This document shows, piece after piece, positions 10,837-21,943 of a stretch of 64,000 nt of DNA (position 1 is the stretch's first letter; each line of letters starts with the position of its first letter). Where the stretch lies: NCBI GenBank assembly GCA_029747015.1, contig JAKOGI010002468.1:43797-107796 (forward strand), given 5' to 3'. The notes under the pieces were generated by a model. It was not told the DNA's origin. It did no database searches and saw only the letters and a program-made list of their open reading frames with translations. This stretch comes from Carnegiea gigantea. Taxonomy: Eukaryota; Streptophyta; Magnoliopsida; Caryophyllales; Cactaceae. A program made the translations under genes and the position numbers.

Positions 10837-12823
10837 TGTTCATGCTTAAAATATGCTATTTTTATGATATCTTTATACCGGATTTATGCTCAAAATAATT
10901 GTTATTTTTAGATTTTTATTTGATTTTATTGTGTTTTGTATGTATTTAATAATTTGGAGAAAATGCGGAAAAATGATGAAAAAATGCCGAAAATAAAGCA
11001 TTGGGCCAGAGTACCTAAACCCGACCTAATCCTTAAGCCTATTTTCTTTTTTTTTTTTTAGCCTAAAAGAAAAGAAAAAAATAGGAGAAAACCCCAGCCC
11101 TCACGTGCTGGGCATGTGACACTTACTCCCCCCCTAAAATCTCCTTCTTTCTCCTCTCGGGCAGGTAAGCCCCGAAACCTCAATCTCACCTCTCTCTGTG
11201 TCTTGCCATCACCAACACCACGCCAAACCACCATCCTCATCCACGCCAACTACCAGCGAACTCCCACCTTCATTCTCATTGGATTTCCCGTAGAAGACGC
11301 CAGCACAACAACCAGCACATCACCATCCCACCGTACAATCAGGCGCCAATCGACGGTGCAGAGGGGCTAAGGTCAAGTATAAATCAAAGGATGTAGCTCC
11401 AGAGTTAGGGTTAGAGAGTTTTTGAAATCAGGTTTTAGCTTCAGATTTTAGGTTTAATTTGAGGTATTTTTTTCATTTTAATTTCGGTGTTGGTAAATTA
11501 GGGTTCCTGTTCGTTTCATATCTTTTGATTTTAGATCTAATTTCATCTTTCGAATTCATGTAATTAATCTTTGGTTTGCTAATTTCTAGTCGACATTCAT
11601 GAATTTCAGTGTGCTATTACAAAATTTTGGAATCAAGTTTGGATAATTTCAGTTTTTCCCCCTCCCCTGTTCTGATTCTGGTTATGTTTGGTTATGGCAG
11701 TTTAGCCATTCTCAATGGGTGTTGAAGCTCCAAAAATGGAGTTGGTGGTGTTGGGATGAGCTCAGGATTGAGGTGGGATTCCCTTATGATTTCCCCTGTT
11801 TTTTTAATTTTTATTTTTTCTCCTCTTCCCCTGAGCTTTCGCCACTGTTTGGTTGCATTGAAATGGAGTTTGGATGTTGCTCTTCTCCTTCCCTTATGAA
11901 TCAGTAATGATGATGGTTGAATTAGCAGCGTGTTCAATGGCAGATTCAACCATTTTGCTCTTGATTTCTCTATCTCAGGTTTCAATTTAAGGCTCTGTTT
12001 CTCTGTTTTTGTTCTGAACCTGTGCCCTAAAGTTTAATAGTTTGTTCTCTTTAGTTGTTCTGGATCTCTGTCTCGATTTAGTATGTCATTTTGTTCTGTT
12101 AGGTTTGGATGATGCGATTGTTCTCTACTTTTAGATGACTTTGGTTGATGATGACGGTTGAATTGTTCTCTGTTTTTGTTCTCTGCTTTTAGATTTACTT
12201 GCGGCATCTGCTGAGTAGCTCCTTCAGAAGTTTGTTTTCTTTAGTTTGCTTGATGAAATTGTTCTGAGTCTCTGTTTTGATTTATTGCTCAATTGATTTT
12301 AGCTTAGTTTGGATGATTAAGTTTTGATTCGATTATGCTTAATTTTAGAAGTTTAGTTGCTTAGATGCTCATTCTTCTGTTTTTTTTCCCCTGTTTCTTC
12401 AGTTAAATGCTGATTTCGGGTTGATTTAGCTTTGTCCATCTCCTGTTTCCATAACTCTTCCTATTTTGGGGTTGGTTTAGGTTAATTTATTTGCCAACAC
12501 ATTATAGTGGTTTCACTTTGGTTGATAATGGTCTCATTTAGGTTAGACTAGACAAGTTCAAAGGATTTAAATGCATTAGTTGATTTTAATGAGTTTGGCT
12601 TAGTTAATAATCTTAGACTCATGGGCATGAGATAAAATTACTTTAATTTATCTTGACTAGTTTAGTCCCTATGTGTTTGATTCTCAATTAGTTTAGGCTA
12701 TTATAGTCTAATCTTATTTAGTGATCTTAATCTTGTCCTCGTCCCTGAGGAGACGACCCTCAAGTACTACGATGACAGTCGTATACTTGTGGCACTTCAT
12801 TTTTCATTCAAACTTATCATACA
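10837..12823 (+). repeat. 5' LTR of element B
   Basis: It begins TGTTCATGC and ends CATACA six bases before the tRNA-Asp PBS. Its start and end match the inverted LTR at 1,568-3,049, which defines both boundaries independently. Its length of 1,987 bp suits Athila. It lies inside Sirevirus gag. No 3' partner is present. Confidence 0.75.
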
Positions 12824-12829
12824 AGTTTT

Positions 12830-12846
12830 TGGCGCCGTTGCCGGGG
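12830..12846 (+). other. Primer-binding site, tRNA-Asp (element B)
   Basis: TGGCGCCGTTGCCGGGG is an exact 17-base complement of the 3' end of plant tRNA-Asp(GTC), the primer usual for Athila-type elements. It follows the LTR end after the spacer AGTTTT, the same spacer seen in element D. Confidence 0.92.
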
Positions 12847-13384
12847 ATGACGGCTTGAGATTTGGGTTACATTTTTCTTTTTCTTTGTTGCTTTCCTATT
12901 AGTTGCACATGGTTCATCTTGCTTTCTTGATTTCGTTATTTAGTGTTGCGTAACCTAGTTCATTTCTTGAAAAAAAAAAAAATCCAAAAAAAGTAAGAAA
13001 AACCTAAAATTGAAAAAAAAAATTAGAAAAACCTTGAAAACCCTAAAAATTGAAAACTTTGAAAACCCTAAAAACAAACGACTTAGAATTGATTTATGGT
13101 TTTACTTGCTTTAATTTTGTTATTAAGTTGTTTTGTAGTTTTAGAATTGAGTTAGTAATTTGAATTTGGTTTTTGTTGGGATTTGTCTTATCTTTGTTTT
13201 AGAGATTGATTAACTTTTTGATTTGGCTACCTTTTATTTGTAAAATTTCTTTAGGGTTGAGTAACATTTTGATTTGCTTTTGTGCTTAAGAAAAAGGGAA
13301 AAAAATTAGAAAATTCAAAAATTCAAAAAAATTAGAAAGAGAAAAGGTTGAAAATAGGATCTTTTGTGAGGGTGTGAAGTTTAT
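12847..13384 (+). other. Untranslated leader of element B
   Basis: An A- and T-rich stretch with repeated aaaccctaaaaattgaaaa-like motifs (about 12,968-13,080 and 13,285-13,345) separates the PBS from gag. No coding potential is visible. Such leaders normally hold the packaging and dimerisation signals. Confidence 0.6.
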
Positions 13385-15310
13385 ATGCCTAGTTGGGTTA
13401 GAGACCCTAAAAATCAGAGACTCGTTAGGAGTGAGCCCGATCCTGACTTAGAACCCAAACCTGAACCTAAGCTTGAGTTAGAAAATATGGCACAAGAAAG
13501 GACTTTGAGTGATATTTTCTATCCTCCTAGGACTGCTTTGCCATTATTCTTCGTTATGCCTAACCTTGCACCAAATGTGACCTTCAAATTAAAACCCCAC
13601 TATACTCAGATGCTCCCTAAATTTACAGGTTTAGAGGATGCTTATTTATTTTTCAGGGAATTCGAAGAAGTTTATTCTATGATGCATTTCCCTAATATCC
13701 CCATTGATGTTGTGCGAATGAAATTGATTCCTTTTGCTTTAAAAGATTCTACTAAATGTTGGATGTATGGCTTGGCTACTAATTCTGTTACTTCTTGGAA
13801 TGATTTTATAAGATTGTTCTTAAGAAAATATTTCCCTAATACCAAGACTGTTAAGCTGAGAAATGAAATCAATCAGTTTGTGCAACTAAATAGGGAATCA
13901 TTTTGGAAATATTTTGATAGGTTCAAAAATTTGTTGGCCCAATGTCCCCATCATGATTTAGACTAAGCACGCTTGTGCCTGATTGTATATGAAGGACTTG
14001 TCTAACAGACTAGAACCATGGTAGAGTCTATGTGTCAGGGTGGCTTTCTTTCTAAGAGCGCCACAGCTGCTTGGGAGTTTTTAGAGGACTTGGCTGAGAA
14101 AACTATGCAGTGGGAAACCGCTCGTGATGACAGCCTGAGTTCTAAGATTGCAAGGGGTGGGTTGCATTCTATCTTTGATGTAAGTCACTTAGAGTCTAAG
14201 ATTACTGTTTTAGAAAACATATTGAAGAGATTATCTCCCCAGATGTCCCAATTATCTCAGACTTCTACAGTATCTTGTTCTCATTGCCAGGCCCTATATA
14301 ATTCTTTGAGTGCTTATCCTTATTTTGCTCATCAGTTAGCAGCTGAACAAGAGCAAGTGAGTATGGCCTTCCAAAGACTTAAGAATGAGCCCTTCTCCCC
14401 TTATCACAACCCAGGGTTGAGGAATCACCCTAACTTTTCTTGGAATAATGGACTAAATACTACGGTTCCTAACTCTTAACCTGGGGTGTTTCCTGGAAAC
14501 AACTCCCAACCCATCTCTTATCCCTCAAATTCCTTTCAGAGACTGGCTTTTTCAGGTGTCCCTAATGCACCTAGACCTCCACCTCCCATTATTCAAGTTC
14601 AACCTCCTCCTGGTTATACTGATATTGATAAATTGGAGAGGAGAATCAATAATAGTATGGAGAGAATGATTAATGCTAACATGGAAAGAATGATGAGAAT
14701 GATGACTGAACAGTTTTTCCAGTTAGCATCATCTTCTAGGGAACTAGGTCCTTTCCGAGTCAACCTAAGGTGAACCCTAAGGGTCATCTCCTCTCTTCTT
14801 CTAGTAACCTTAATGAGCCTGTGAGGAAAGTGAATGTGGTTATATCTCTCCATTCTAGTCGAGAGATTAATAATTAAGTGAGAAATTCTAATGAACCCTA
14901 CAGGTATCCTCACCAATTCTTTCAAAATTCTTCTTCCTCTTCTCCTCTAGAGACTGGTTCATCCAGTCAGTCAGGGAATGCTACTGATGGTGTCCCCAAT
15001 GATTCAAATAGTCCTTCCTCTCCTCAGTCACCTTCTAAGAAAGAGGAGCTTAAAGAGAAAGACTCCTCTGACTCGGTAAATTTTTCACCTTCTAAGGATT
15101 CTTCCTCCCCTTGTTCTTCTAAGAAAATCTAGATACCTTTACCTCCTTTTCCCCATAGGCTAAAGAAGAAAGATCAAGATTATATTGAGAAGATGAGAGA
15201 GACTTTCTCTCAAGTAAAAATCAACATTTCTTTGCTCGATGCAATTCAGCTGATGCCTCCATATGCTAGGTTCTTAAAGGATCTGTGTACAACCAAGTAA
15301 GAAACTGGTG
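13385..15310 (+). pseudogene. gag of element B (Athila type)
   Basis: Capsid/nucleocapsid protein. The first open run (13,385-13,966, 193 codons) has an acidic-Pro N-terminus (EPDPDLEPKPEPK) followed by the retrotransposon-gag core (FTGLEDAYLFFREFEEV...KLIPFALKDSTKCWMYGL...FLRKYFP...FVQLNRESFWKYFDRFKNLL). A stop at 13,964 and another at 14,477 interrupt the same frame, which otherwise continues to about 14,770 (153- and 95-codon runs). A Met-rich coiled segment sits near 14,640-14,710. The Ser/Pro-rich linker (14,878-15,132) and FPHRLKKKDQDY (about 15,150-15,185) precede protease. No canonical CCHC is visible; CSHCQ occurs near 14,277. Confidence 0.8.
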
Positions 15311-15790
15311 TACCTAAGAAGGCTTTCTTGACCTCTGGTGCTAATGCTATCCTTTCTCATCAGATCCCGGTGAAGTATAAGGACCCTGATTACCCTGCTA
15401 TTTCTATAGTCATAGGGGACCAACTTATTCACAAAGCATTGCTTGACTTAGGGGCTAGTGTTAACTTGATACCCTTCATTGAGTATGAAAGGCTAGAATT
15501 AGGTAGCTGAAACCTACTAAGATGGTCATTCAACTGGCTGATAAATCGACTCGGGTACCCAGAGGGATAATAGAGGATGTGCTGATTAGAATGGATGAAT
15601 TTATTTACCCAGTGGACTTCGTTGTGATCGAAACTTAGAAGGTGTCCAATTTAGCTAGGCAAGTCCATGTGATTCTAGGGCGTCCTTTCTTGGCCACTGC
15701 CAATGCCCTCATTAATTGCAGGAATGGTATGATGAGACTATCTTTTGGCTACATGACTTTAGAATTGAACATCTTTAATATGCAAAAACA
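15311..15790 (+). pseudogene. Aspartic protease of element B, first copy
   Basis: Gag-Pol protease. The active-site box LLDLGASVNLIP lies at about 15,438-15,473 and the closing box VILGRPFLATANALIN at about 15,670-15,716. A single-base loss at about 15,505, relative to the second copy at 18,508-18,961, creates a frameshift and stop, so this copy is broken. About 8% of bases differ from the second copy over the first 180 positions by eye. Confidence 0.8.
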
Positions 15791-16084
15791 GCCTTCTGGA
15801 TTTGATGATATGGAATTTTTCGCTCTTAACTGGGTAGGGTATTCTATATTCGAGGATGTCTTTGATAATGTATTTGCTACTGAGTATGAGTCATTTTTTT
15901 ATAGATGATGAGCCTAAATATGATGTGTTTGAATTTGATGACTTGTGCTCTACTGCTGATTTTTTGCTCACTATTGTTTCTGATTCTGCTACTGAATCTG
16001 TTTCCCCTGTTACTTTTGAATTAAAACCTCTTCCTGACTCTTTTAAGTATGTATTCCTAGGACCCGATGAATCCTTACCTGTCT

Positions 16085-16960
16085 AATTGCTTCTGATCTG
16101 GACCGGGACCAAGAGGACAAACTGATTATTGTACTCAGGGAGAATAAGGAAGCTTTGGGCTGGACTTTAGGGGATATCAAAGGTATTAGTCCTTCTATTG
16201 TGCAACGTAGAATTCATTTAGGGGACAATGCTGAGCCCTATCGTGACTGCCAAAGGCATTTGAACCACACTTTATAGGAAGCCGTTAAGAAGGAAGTGTT
16301 AAAATGGTTACACCATAGGATTATCTATCCCATTTCTAATAATGAGTGGGTTAACCCTGTTTAAGTTGTTCCTTACCGTAATTAGGAATGATAAGCACGA
16401 GTTAGTCCCTACTCGAATTCAATCTGGGTGGCCTGTTTGTATAGATTATAGAAAATTGAATGCTGCCACTAGGAAAGATCATTTTTCCCTCCCTTTCTTG
16501 GATCAAATGTTAGAGAGGTTGGCCGGACATTCCTTCTATTGCCTTTTAGATGGATATTCTGGTTATACCCAGATCTCTATTACTCTTGAGAATCAGGAGA
16601 AGACTACTTTCACCTGTCCAGTTGGGACATATGCCTTTAGAAGAATGCTGTTTGGACTGTGTAATGCCCCTGCTACCTTTCGAAGATGCATGATTTTTAG
16701 TTTCTCAGATCTAGTTGAGCAATGCATGGAAATTTTCATAGATGACTTTTCTGTGCTTGGATCTTCTTTGGATGATTGCTTGTCTAATATGAGAAAAGTG
16801 TTGGAAAGTTGTAGGGAGAAAAACTTGACTTTAAACTGGGAGAAATGTCACTTCACAGTTAGAAAGGGTATAGTCTTAGGATACATTATTTTCTGAGATA
16901 GAATTGAGGTAGACAAAGCTAAGACTGACCTAATTGTTAATCTTCCCCCTCCCAATTATG
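16085..16960 (+). pseudogene. Reverse transcriptase of element B
   Basis: Polymerase domain in the frame starting at 16,342: VCIDYRKLNAATRKDHFSLPFLDQ, then LDGYSGYTQI, TTFTCPVGTYAFRRM, FGLCNAPATF, the catalytic FIDDFSVLGSS (about 16,735-16,767) and NWEKCHF near 16,840. This run of 184 codons is free of stops and keeps both catalytic Asp residues. Upstream (16,085-16,340) the linker and the VKKEV region are broken by stops (for example 16,276). A stop at 16,894 ends the run before the thumb and connection. The phrasing is diagnostic of Athila/Tat RTs. Confidence 0.85.
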
Positions 16961-17530
16961 TGAAAGAGGTGCGGTCTTTCCTTAGACATGCTGGCTTTTA
17001 TCGTTGTTTTATTGAGGACTTTAGTAAGATTGCAAAGTCTTTGTCTAATCTGCTAGCTAAGGATGTGCCATTTCACTGGTATTTTCTAAGCTTAAGGAAG
17101 CCTTAACCTCTACTCCTATTCTTCATCCTGCAATCTGGGGAGAACCATTTGAGTTGATGTGTGACACATCTGATTATGCTATTGGGATTGTTCTAGGACA
17201 GCATATTGATAAGAAACCCCATGTTATTTACTATGCTAGTCGCACACTGAATGATAGCCAGTTGAATTGCACTGTTACTGAAAAAGAATTCTTAACTGTG
17301 ATCTTTGGTTTTGAAAAGTCTAGACCCTATCTGATTAGATCTTATGTGATTGTTTATACTGACCACTCTGCTCTTAAGCACCTTCTTTTTAAGAAGGATG
17401 CTAAGCCTACCTAGACTTGTGAGATGGATTTTGCCTTTGTAAGAATTTAACTGTGAAATTATGGATAAGAAAGGGTCTGAGAACCTTGTAGCTGACCATC
17501 TATCTAGGATTCTCTATGATAGAGAGAGTG
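16961..17530 (+). pseudogene. RNase H of element B
   Basis: The reading FELMCDTSDYAIGIVLGQ begins at about 17,148 with the catalytic Asp in MCDTSD. HVIYYASRTLNDSQLNCTVTEKEFLTVIFGFEK and YVIVYTDHSALKHLL follow, up to the stop at 17,412. VADHLSRI closes the domain at about 17,489-17,513. The run 17,154-17,414 is stop-free. A frame change precedes it near 17,080, and stops follow at 17,412 and about 17,448. It sits between RT and integrase as expected. Confidence 0.8.
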
Positions 17531-17639
17531 AGCCCAGTGTTTCTTAGTGCTTCCCCGATAAGTAATTATATGCTGTTTACCCTGATCCTTGGTATGTTGA
17601 TATTTTGAACTATTTTAGTTTTTGGTAGGATCCTTGAGA

Positions 17640-18507
17640 GTTAGACTAAGAATGGTAGGGATGGATTCTGCCACCTTGTGAAATTCTTCATTTGGGATGA
17701 TCTGTATTTGTTTAAGTACTGTTCTAGCCTAGTCTTTAGGAGGTGTATTCCAAACCATGAGGTGCGAACTGTCCTTTCTTTTTATCATGACCAGGCATGT
17801 AGGGGGCATTTTAGTGGTAGGAAGACTGCAGCTAAGGTTCTTCAATGTGGTTTTTACTAGCTTACTCTGTTTAAGGATACATTTGAGACTGCAAGAGTTG
17901 CCCTAGATGTCAGTAGTTGGGTAGAATAAGCAGGAGAGATATGATGCCACTGAACCCCATCATTCTGGTAGAGATTTTTAATATGTGGGGTATTGATTTT
18001 ATGGGACCATTTTCATCTCTTTTTGGGAATGAGTACATTTTGTTAGCTATCGACTATGTTTCTAAATGGGTTGAGGCCATCCCTTCTAAGATCAATGAAG
18101 CTAAGGTCATTGTGAAATTCCTTAGGGAGAACATTTTTGCTCGATTTGGTACGCCCCGTGCTATCATTAGTGATCAGGGCACTCATTTTAATAACAGATC
18201 TTTTGATGCCTTACTGAAGAGGTATTCTATAGTCCAAAGGCTTGCTACTCCCTATCATCTCCAAACCAGTGGCCAGGTTAAAGTGTCCAATCGGCAGATC
18301 AAACAGATTTTAAAGAAGACAGTGAGTAGGAATAGGAAATGCTTGGCTGACAAGCTAGTAAATGCTCTTTGGGCGTATAGGACTGCTTTTAAAACTCCCT
18401 TAGGTATGTCACCTTATAGGGTAGTTTATGGTAAGCCTTGTCATTTACCTGTGGAGATAGAGCATAAAGTTTGGTGGGCTATTAAGAAGTTTAATTACGA
18501 CTTTCTA
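17640..18507 (+). pseudogene. Integrase of element B, C-terminally replaced, catalytic Glu mutated
   Basis: Integrase inserts the cDNA into the genome. The zinc-binding N-terminus (HDQACRGHFSGRKTAAK, about 17,788-17,840) precedes a stop-free core from 17,917. The first catalytic Asp is at 18,052-18,054 (IDYVSKW) and the second at 18,172-18,174 (ISDQGTHF). Exactly 36 codons further, where the DD35E Glu belongs, codon 18,280-18,282 is AAA (Lys). The enzyme would be dead. The reading ends [10 protein letters not shown] and then runs into the second protease copy at about 18,503. Confidence 0.85.
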
Positions 18508-18961
18508 GACCTCTGGTGCTAATTCTATTCTTTCTCATCAGATCCCGATGAAGTATAAGGACCCCGGTTATCCTACAGTTTCTATAGTCATAGGGCACCA
18601 ACTTATTCACAGAGCATTGCTTGACTTAGGGACTAGTGTTAACTTGATACCCTTCACTGAGTATGAAAGGCTAGAATTAAGTGAGCTAAAACCCACTAAG
18701 ATGGTCATTCAACTGGCTGATAGATTGACTAGGGTGCCTAGGCGGATAGTCGAGAATGTGCTGATTAGAGCGGGTGAATTTATTTACCCAGTGGACTTTA
18801 TTGTGATTGAAACTGAGAAGGTGTCCAACTCAGTTAGGCAAGTCTCTGTGATTCTAGGGCGTCCTTTCTTGGCCACTGCCAATGCCCTCATTAATTATAG
18901 GAATGGTATGATGAGACTGTCTTTTGGCAACATAACTTTAGAATTGAACATCTTTAACATG
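18508..18961 (+). pseudogene. Second, frame-intact protease copy fused to the integrase of element B
   Basis: Starting at gacctctggtgctaat, this block repeats 15,329-15,784 with roughly 8% difference. Unlike the first copy it keeps one frame across the whole domain (18,548-18,991 is stop-free): LLDLGTSVNLIP, then ERLELSELKPTKMVIQLAD, and VILGRPFLATANALIN. It lacks the 1-bp loss of copy one. It ends after aacatctttaacatg at 18,961, where Sirevirus gag begins. Its position downstream of integrase is abnormal and points to template switching or recombination with another family member. Confidence 0.8.
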
Positions 18962-20538
18962 ATAAGAAAGGTGATAAAGGAAAAGATATGATTCCAAAGG
19001 AAGAAGAAGAAAGTGCTAGAACCCAGAAAAAGCACCTAGCTTTGAACATACTTATATACGCAATTAATCCAAGAGAATTTAAGAGAGTTTCAGCTTGTAA
19101 GCCTATCAAAGAAATGAACAAAGGTTTATATAAATTGCGAATAATCTCAAATCACTTAAGAGAACCAATTTTAGTGAAGAAATACCCAGAAAAATACCCA
19201 GATATCTTCCTAGGTCCATATGGGGACCAAACGTAATGGCTATGGAAAATCCCAATATCTCATGACACTATAGCTTGATAGTTTGCTTAGGAAGCTATGC
19301 ACTCAAGAGATTTGTCTCTAAGAAGAATCAAATGATCCACAAAGGAGAGTAGATTCCCTAAAGAATACCAAGGAAGACTCTAACAATCAATACCCATCAT
19401 CAAAAAATAGAGAAGAAGCAAAGGCCATGATTGCTAGTTAGTTTAAGCAACTTCTTAAGAATTACAATTTTGATTATAAGAAATTCTACAAGGTAAGCTC
19501 ATTTAGATCAAAAGGTAAGAAATCTGTTCCCCAAAACTATGGTAGTCACATTACATGCTTTGATTTTAGATGGTCAGGGTATATAACGAGGGATTGTCTA
19601 ATTCTTATGAAGTCCATTAAAATAAAGAAGTTTAAATGAAAGAGGCCAATGATAGTAGCATGGAGTGATAGTGACTCTAGCATTCTATCACTCCAGCATT
19701 AAGGATAGTGGTAATACAAAGATAGCAAATGCCTACCTTATTGGAAGTTAGCCCTCTAATAAAAGCTTTAATGAGAGTGAAAGGCTAAAGAATAAGCTAG
19801 AGCAGCAAAAGACATTAAGGTGGAACTATTTAGACAAGAACCCGAGACATCACACTCTAAACAGGTACAGCTTTAACTTCAATCTCTTTCTGAAGAAGAT
19901 CGTGTTGAACTAGTTGTCCATGATGAACAGTAAAGCCTCTTACTAACCCCATGTCAAGTCCCTTTATTAAAAGACTAAATCTCTTGAAAATGAAAAGAAA
20001 GTCTGCAAAAGTTTATGAAGAACTTTTAGCAAAACTCAGGGACTCTAAGAAAGGAATTGATGATCCTAAAAGATATCAAGAAGCTACCTTAAAGGAACAA
20101 CATTCTCTATGAGATTTCTATGAACATTTTATCAAAAACGTTTACATTGCTAATGATGAAGTAGAATGTTTAAAAAAAATAAAATAGGCAGCTTTTAAAA
20201 ACCTTTTCAAAATTAACAATGGGACAAGAAAATTTAGAAAAGGTTTTTAGATTGCAACATGTCTCCTTTAACAAAAAGGGCTCGAGGTTTGGTCCTTCAA
20301 ATGGAAAAAGCGATTATAAAAACTTCTTTTAAAAGAAAAGTACACATATGAATGATAAAGACAGCCTTGAAAGTTTCAAAGCTAGAGAGCTCAAACACTC
20401 AAAGAGCCTTTAGAGAGAATAAAGGGACTTTGTTAGAGGAGAATAGAGAGACCTTAACTATCTTAGTAGGCTTCAGAGAAAAGCCAACTTCATAAGATGT
20501 TAGGGACAATCTAGAACCTTAAAAAAGTCCATAGAAAC
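18962..20538 (+). pseudogene. Sirevirus gag, middle and C-terminal piece
   Basis: Ty1/copia capsid protein. The open run to 19,236 contains LALNILIYAINPREFKRVSACK...KEM, the conserved copia gag helix region. MAMENPNIS lies near 19,228-19,254. A damaged zinc knuckle at 19,556-19,597 reads C-F-D-F...G-Y-I-T-R-D-C: the second Cys became Phe and the His became Tyr. AWSDSDSS follows (about 19,658-19,681), then a long Lys/Glu-rich tail (ENLEKVFRLQHVSFNKKG, near 20,230-20,280) as in Sireviruses. Stops are frequent. The piece is cut at 20,538 by element C and resumes at 27,607. Confidence 0.65.
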
Positions 20539-21822
20539 TGATGTAGTCCTACCAAGCCAAGACCTCATCCATGATGTACCAAGTCCAGAACGTCCAAGAA
20601 CAAGGTCCTAAGTTCAAAGGATGGCTCACATTTCACAAGAAGCTCAAACAGCTACAACGGGGTGGAATGGCAGAAAATGCCCGGTTTTGTTCATCTCATT
20701 ACTTAAGCTACATTGTGGCTTAAGTCTAATGTTTTTGTATTTTTGGAATCCTTATCATGTCTACTTTTAGGTCCAAGCATTCATTTCCAATCATGCACAC
20801 AAGAAGGTGGAAGATCAAGGTCTTTTGTCTAATTGGCTAGTTTTGGTTCAAAACTGCACGGTTAAATGTTTAAGTGGAATTACCCCATTTAAACATGATT
20901 TAACCTTGATTTCTTTGTAGAGGGGATTTGTACACACCTTAAGGTTTCCCCCCATGGCCTGAAAACCAAATCATGCATACTTTTGATGGGGTTAAATTTG
21001 ACTGCAAAATCGGGCCAGAAACAGCCGTGAACCCGGCTCAGCAGCACAGCTTCAATTTTCCTCTTCCCATGGGTTTGCTTCTTCCATTCCTAAGTAGCAC
21101 ACATCCCAAGGTGTCTAGAAGGCCAATGATCAGCTACAAAAGAGAAGGCATTGAAAAGAATAACCAATGACAAGCAAGCTGTAAACAACTTTGTCCCTTG
21201 AACGCTATTGGCTGGCCGTAAGGGGGTTTCTACTTTTCGACTGGTTCACATGTTCTCAGCCTAGTAACCTCCTTGATTAAGCATAAACATGGATTAATTA
21301 AGTTGTAAGCATCATTTGTTTTGTTCCCTTAGTGTTAAGAATGTAACTAGATTAGTTTAAGCATGATTTGTACACAGTTAGTCCTAACCGTGAAGCTTAG
21401 CCTAATCTAACACCTTTCCTCCGTAGGAAGGAAAGTTAAGGAGCATGCTTGCTTGCTAGGGTGCTTGCTAGGCATGTAACTTAAGGGAGACACGACCATT
21501 TGGCTGAAAAACATTACCTTTGAATGAGAAAACCCGTAGAGAGCATTTGAAGCTTTCTTTGTCAAAACACTTAACTTGCTTATCCTTAACTAAGCCGGCT
21601 AAGGTGGTGATCAAGTGAGTCCTAATTTTGATTAAGTGGTGATTTTCTATATCTTAATCAAACTTAGGGGCCCTAACCTTGGTTTTGGTGGTGTTTCTGT
21701 ATCCAAGATTAGATCTATCATTTCCATAAATTTTAGTTACAGGTTCTACGTGAAACCGTGAGTGTTCTTGTTCTACTTTGCATTCCTTTGAATGTAAGGT
21801 TAATCCATTGAGCTTTACATCA
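20539..21822 (+). repeat. 5' LTR of element C
   Basis: 1,284 bp, TGATG...CATCA, highly similar to the copy at 26,335-27,606 with scattered substitutions and small indels. Its first about 80 bases repeat the end of the pol coding region because that ORF extends into the 3' LTR. Confidence 0.9.
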
Positions 21823-21826
21823 TATT

Positions 21827-21838
21827 TCGCATAAGAGC
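21827..21838 (+). other. Degraded primer-binding site of element C
   Basis: TCGCATAAGAGC matches the initiator-Met PBS TGGTATCAGAGC at 9 of 12 positions and lies four bases after the LTR end, the same spacing seen in elements F and G. Confidence 0.55.
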
Positions 21839-21943
21839 TTGGCTTTTCCTAGGCCTGGTATGACCCCCACACTTCCAGAATCACTTCCACATTCATCCCA
21901 CAAACACAAACTCAATTCTGCCTACAGTTAAATCGGTTACACT

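Larger units (their letters stand above)
10837..18961 (+). mobile_element. Element B: Athila-lineage Ty3/gypsy, rearranged and lacking a 3' LTR
   Basis: 5' LTR (10,837-12,823), tRNA-Asp PBS, A-rich leader, gag, protease, RT, RNase H and integrase follow in Athila order. In place of the integrase C-terminus, envelope-like region and 3' LTR there is a second protease copy (18,508-18,961), after which Sirevirus gag resumes. Conserved wording (LDLGASVNLIP, LGRPFLATANALI, FIDDFSVLGSS) fits Athila. Gag to the first protease stays largely in one frame with several stops and a few frameshifts. Confidence 0.8.

Noticed and set aside
20539..20640. Pol-end sequence in front of the 5' LTR of C, suggesting a tandem or partial upstream copy
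   Set aside because: The LTR itself begins with this sequence (TGATG terminal repeat and target duplication both fit), because pol coding extends into the LTR.
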